A stretch of DNA of 64,000 nucleotides from Beroe forskalii (taxonomy: Eukaryota > Ctenophora > Nuda > Beroida > Beroidae): contig WFMF01000307.1 in the NCBI GenBank assembly GCA_011033025.1, positions 150,170 to 214,169 on the forward strand. Reading direction: 5' to 3'. Both the position numbers and the translations under genes were made by a program. Positions 60,070 through 64,000 of this stretch are shown one piece after another. How positions within the stretch are numbered: position 1 is the first letter of the stretch; every line of letters starts with the position of its first letter. Below the pieces are notes generated by a model. It searched no databases, was not told the DNA's origin, and saw only the letters and a program-made list of their open reading frames with translations.

Positions 60070-60441
60070 AGGTAAAAATAGTCAACATTTATTTCATCTT
60101 CTTTGTAGAACAAATACAGTCATCTTTGTAGTCAAGCCACAGAACTCTCCAACAACTCCAACTAAAGTCTTTGACAGAATCCATAAAAGAAATGCCTTCA
60201 TCAGAGAGCTAGGCAGATCTAAATAAAGCATGAGACACCAAAAATGATATGGTGTACTGAAAGCTAACACTGTGGCACACGGACTTGAGACCGTGTTGTG
60301 GGTTGAATGCATTTGACGAGCCCAACGCCTCCCCCAACCACAAGATGTAGTGTGTTAGTTTCAGAAGCTCCAAGTTCATCAAGGAAATTAACTTCATCAA
60401 TGTCTTTATCCAGTGTAGGGAAGATAAAGTTCCATCTGGTC
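60070..60441 (-). CDS. Possible 3' terminal exon of an unknown minus-strand gene
   Basis: The minus strand has an acceptor with a T-rich lead (TTTTGATCTTGTTAG) before 60441. One frame then reads TRWNFIFPTLDKDIDEVNFL, DELGASETNTLHLVVGGG and on to a stop at 60264. An AATAAA lies at 60093-60088. A second frame through the same block is also open to 60209 and continues after one TAG as LSDEGISFMDSVKDFSWSCW. I cannot tell which frame, if any, is used, and no protein family is recognised. Treat as tentative. Confidence 0.22.
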
Positions 60442-60545
60442 CTAACAAGATCAAAAGATCAAGTCAACTGTGTTTACTTGTAAACATTTATTTCAATGAT
60501 GAAAACTTATAAAAAGTTTTAAATCACTTATTTTCCACTTCTTTG

Positions 60546-60640
60546 TTTGTCCCAGTTGTTCCAATTGTCCCAAATGTTAAATGACAGCTCAAACTCAAAA
60601 AAGGAAGTTGGGACAGGGACAATTGGGACAGTGAAATACC
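60546..60640. repeat. Inverted repeat tgtccca/tgggaca
   Basis: ttgtcccagttgttccaatt with gtccca faces gttgggacagggacaattgg with gaca about 40 bp later, giving an imperfect stem of about 25 bp. Related words occur near 57165-57225. Confidence 0.55.
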
Positions 60641-60816
60641 CTCCCATTAGATTTGCATGAGTGCAATTTTAGTTACCTAGGTGAAGAATTCTAAGGGAAA
60701 CACCTGAGACATCAGGAAGGCTGAAGAATATCTGATTAGCTTTACACGTATGTGTGCTCATCAGTCAATAGGACCTCATCAATAGGGTAGTAAACAGGGC
60801 TGTGATGCAAACCTTA

Positions 60817-62478
60817 CAGCGATGTTCCTGTACCGCGTTTTCTCGGACAAAAACGCGGACGAAAACGTACACGGAAAACACTTTACGATGTTCCTGTTCA
60901 AAAATACGCGCACGTTTTTATCCGAGAAATCGTCCGAGAAAACGCGCGGGGGTTTTTGACATTTCTCGTTGACAAAAAAACGTCCGCTTTCTCGGACGAT
61001 TTTCTGATAGAGGATGATACTATATACTCGAAATATATAGTAAAACTAATTATGACTTCATGATATCATCTCACATTCGTGTATAGGGTAGTGTATAGTG
61101 TACTATTGAAATTAGTGTCGTTGCCAGATTGCATAGTGCAGTGTAGGCACTATATAATACACAAATTTAAGGTTTATGCATTGCGTACCCTGAGGAAAAT
61201 AGGGTGCAGCTCGTTGCCTCGTTAATGACGGTACATTAATCACTGAGGAAAATGGTGTTTGATTTTGGGTCAACATTTTGCCTATCCTGAAATTTCAGGT
61301 TTTCTGCCACTCACATTGATTGAATCCAGTGTAACCGCGGCCCACCGACTACCGCTGTTCTCCATACAGTGCTGATTACTCGAAAAATTACCCATATTTT
61401 CAATTATGTAACAAAGAAAGCCAATTTAATGGCCCGTAACCTTATCGAATTGATTCTGCTGTACTATCTATGTCTAGTATCAGCTACTCACCAATTGAGG
61501 AATAAGAAAACATGGTGAGGTGCCAATTCATTGAAACGTAATGTAGGTACCAATCATGGTTCAAAGAATCAAAGGGTGCCATTAATCATTATTAGCCGCA
61601 GTGGCCATCGCCCGACACCTAATGAATTAATTTGTGCTTTGATGTTATCGTAAGAACCATAATATATCCACCGGATGATCAATCTGTGACACTTCCCTGG
61701 CTCTGTTTGTTCTTCTAAGTTTTATTGTTGCAAAGTTTTCAGATTTTATTTAGGTACAGAGTTCAACCAGCCGTTGACGCTAAAAGTAACCTGTACGCAT
61801 TTAGTAATTTGCTCCTTCATGCAGCTGAAAAATACCTCAGGTATCGAACATAATTATCACAGCCATTATATAGTCACGCTGGGCACCTTATCGTGAATAT
61901 TATTGTCCATGATATGATACCTACTAAAGTCCGAGAATTTTGACTAATTTCCGAGATTTTTTGACTTGAGTACCTATGTCCTATAACGAAGAACTTTGTC
62001 TGAACATCCGGTAAACCTTGACCTATATGGCGAGTTCCTCGATATGCAAAAATATCCGCTATTTCCAGGTTCGTGAAATTACGTCCAGTATTTCCTGTTA
62101 AAAATTCTTGCGTAGGTACAGACGCAAGTTTTCTGACTTCATCTCTCTAAACGCACATTATAATAAAGTTCTTCAGGAAATTATAATACAACTTTTTCAT
62201 CCGATCAACCAATATGAATATTTCTGCAGACTGAGCTGAAAGGAACACAAAGTCATCCTGAACTATCCCGCCTCCCGGGCGTGTAAGAGTGTGTGTAATT
62301 AGTTTACATTTTTACATGCAAATCAAATTCAAGTGTCATTACCATTTCTCCCTCCGAGTAACGCGTACACAGGAACATCGTAAGAAAAAACCGCGCACGT
62401 TTTCAATTTCGTCCGAGTAATGTCCGCGTTTTTGTCCACGTTTTCTTGCCGAGAAAACGCGGTACAGGAACATCGCTG
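60817..62478. mobile_element. 1.66-kb non-autonomous PIF/Harbinger-like TIR element
   Basis: A perfect 30-bp terminal inverted repeat begins CAGCGATGTTCCTGTACCGC. TTA is duplicated on both sides (60814-60816 and 62479-62481), the TWA target of PIF/Harbinger. Subterminal zones at both ends (about 60847-61010 and 62355-62450) repeat acgcg, tccgaga and gatgttcctg words in both directions. The 1.3-kb middle has no ORF of note and no DDE motif. It would be moved by a transposase encoded elsewhere. Confidence 0.88.
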
Positions 62479-62481
62479 TTA

Positions 62482-63084
62482 GACAGTTTTTTACATCAGG
62501 AAATCTGTTTGTTATCTATTTCGAGTGTTGGGACCACAATAAATCCAAGGAAATCCCTTAAAAGCATTATTTTGTGGTTTTAAAAACCCTATCTACAACC
62601 TTATTTACTACCTCTGTTATTTACTGATGAGCACACATAGCAGTTAGCCCTCCAAGACATGAATCAGTCACCATGAAATGCTACACAGTACACATTTCCA
62701 GCATGCTATCTCACCAGTAACTAAGATCTCTATGCAGCACTGAGATTCTATGAAATAAATCCACTATCACCATTATTACTAACCTATTTATAATTCATCA
62801 CATTCATATGTTACCTAATTTTCATTGATGATGTTTGGTTGAAATGGTGTAAAATATAACATTCTATTGTTCTATTATTTTAACCCCGTAATCTAAACTC
62901 AATTATCTTGAGCATGGTTTGACAGCTGTAGGTATAATGAATGATGTTACTTCTCATTGTGTGCTTTATATTCTCTGCTTCTGGCTCTGACTGGCGGACT
63001 CTTACTGATTCAGGTAATTTTTCCCCAAATACGGTTCTGAAAGTGCCCAGAAAATTTGTACATAACTAGATTTACTATACTTAC
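62482..63084. other. No gene recognised
   Basis: AT-rich non-coding DNA between the TIR element and a possible exon. Confidence 0.45.
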
Positions 63085-63208
63085 CATCATAACAATCAAT
63101 CAGAGCACAGTATTCAATATTCATGTGTACATGTGTGTGTATGGTACTATGGTAGTTGATATCCATCCATGCCTGTTCCCAATATTTCTTCATTTCAGTT
63201 TCAACCAA
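63085..63208 (-). CDS. Possible internal exon upstream of the 60-kb terminal exon
   Basis: The minus strand is open from a CCTAG acceptor-like site at 63208 to a strong donor (GATG|GTAAGTATAG) at 63085. It reads LVETEMKKYWEQAWMDINYH and ends YCALIDCYD. The exon would be 124 nt and end in phase 1, which suits only the second of the two frames seen at 60441. The acceptor is mediocre and the product is unrecognised. Confidence 0.2.
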
Positions 63209-64000
63209 CTAGGCAGGTTGTAATTGGCCTTACATATGACCATGCATGGCCTGGCCATTTTGAATTTCATCTTCTTTCATTTTACTGGGCTGTTCATGGA
63301 AGCCCCCTGGCAGACAGCACGACTCTGATCAAAACTAAGAGAGTTTCAAAGAAAATTGAGTAGCTTGGCAAGAGCATTGAACCAATAATCACACATGTAA
63401 CCTCAAATTTTTTGCTCATTCACAATTCACATGTCCTGTTTTCTGTACTTAATGTGATTATTTGCCTCTAGCTTGGGGAGGGAAATATCACCCGAAAATA
63501 GAAGCAAATTTATTAAATCACAGTACAAAGAATATTATCTTATTGTCTAGAGTTAGGTAAACAATTATTTTCATTACTACCTATATCCTATATAGGTCGT
63601 CATTTAGTTATCTATGGCTTGATTCCCTTTATTAAGTTTTTTTCCTTTGTTCAAAGTTTTGGTTTTAAAATTTAAAAAGATTAAATTTTTGTCATTCCCA
63701 AAAAAAACCTTTTTTCAGTTATTGAAATTGATTGTTTAAGGGTCTATCACAGGGAAAAATGAAAAAAAATGTCAATGTGCATCAAAGCTAAGATCAAAGG
63801 TTTTGTTTAAAATGCATGACTAATATAAATTTTTTCTTTTTTTGAATTACAAAAATTCACTGAATTTTACATTCTTTTTAAAATTCATTTTCTAGGGTAT
63901 TTTAACTATACAAAGTGATATTCCATTGTATAACTGTTTTTGGGGAAATTTAAACCTATGTGACTTCGACATTAGAAAACCTTTTTTGCTATGTTTTTGG
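63209..64000. other. No gene recognised at the right edge
   Basis: AT-rich with A/T runs. No terminus, exon or domain could be supported. Confidence 0.45.

Noticed and set aside
1-64000. CRISPR array or prokaryotic defence island
   Set aside because: Tandem repeats here have no unique spacers between direct repeats, and the gene structure is intron-containing and animal-like.

Overview
The window is nuclear DNA from an animal. Evidence: an extracellular leucine-rich-repeat (LRR) gene cut into one-repeat exons with GT/AG introns up to about 25 kb, AT-rich introns, minisatellites, many short terminal-inverted-repeat (TIR) transposons, a Penelope-like reverse transcriptase remnant and a LINE-type ORF1 retroposon. 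No bacterial operon, CRISPR array, rRNA or convincing tRNA is visible. The element mix suggests an invertebrate, but I cannot name the lineage.

Main gene. On the minus strand, one gene starts at 53942 and runs off the left edge. I can follow ten coding exons: signal peptide plus LRRNT (53770-53942), eight single-LRR exons (35338-35403, 10663-10734, 8086-8157, 5928-5999, 4805-4879, 2752-2820, 2427-2498, 2150-2218) and an LRRCT exon (1720-1874). The nine introns between them are all phase 2, and nearly every junction codon is Leu. About 298 residues of a secreted or membrane-anchored LRR ectodomain are covered. Exons beyond the LRRCT are outside the window, so receptor type and partner are unknown.

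Left edge. A roughly 90-bp minisatellite (19 recognisable copies, 1-1785) is an amplification of the last part of the LRRCT exon together with its splice donor.

Intron 2 (10735-35337) and intron 1 (35404-53769) are crowded with mobile DNA: a 3.0-kb TTAA-flanked piggyBac-like TIR element (26702-29727) with a second 1.2-kb TIR element nested in it (28356-29536), TIR elements at 31203-31651 and 38572-38891, a fold-back family at 38.06 and 42.96 kb, an 11-bp minisatellite (40450-41060), a decayed Penelope-like element (45481-48007), a double perfect hairpin (19168-19287) and three clusters of CACGTG palindromes. Two same-strand exon-like pieces in intron 2 read as ankyrin repeats and may be a nested gene or captured fragment.

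Right flank (53.9-64 kb) lies upstream of the LRR gene. It holds a composite repeat region (54.8-56.7 kb), a 1.1-kb TIR element filled with TAACTTTGAA motifs (57318-58435), an intact 318-residue LINE ORF1-like gene bracketed by a 12-bp direct repeat (58529-59950), a 1.66-kb TTA-flanked TIR element (60817-62478), and weak evidence for the 3' end of another minus-strand gene (60070-60441 and 63085-63208).
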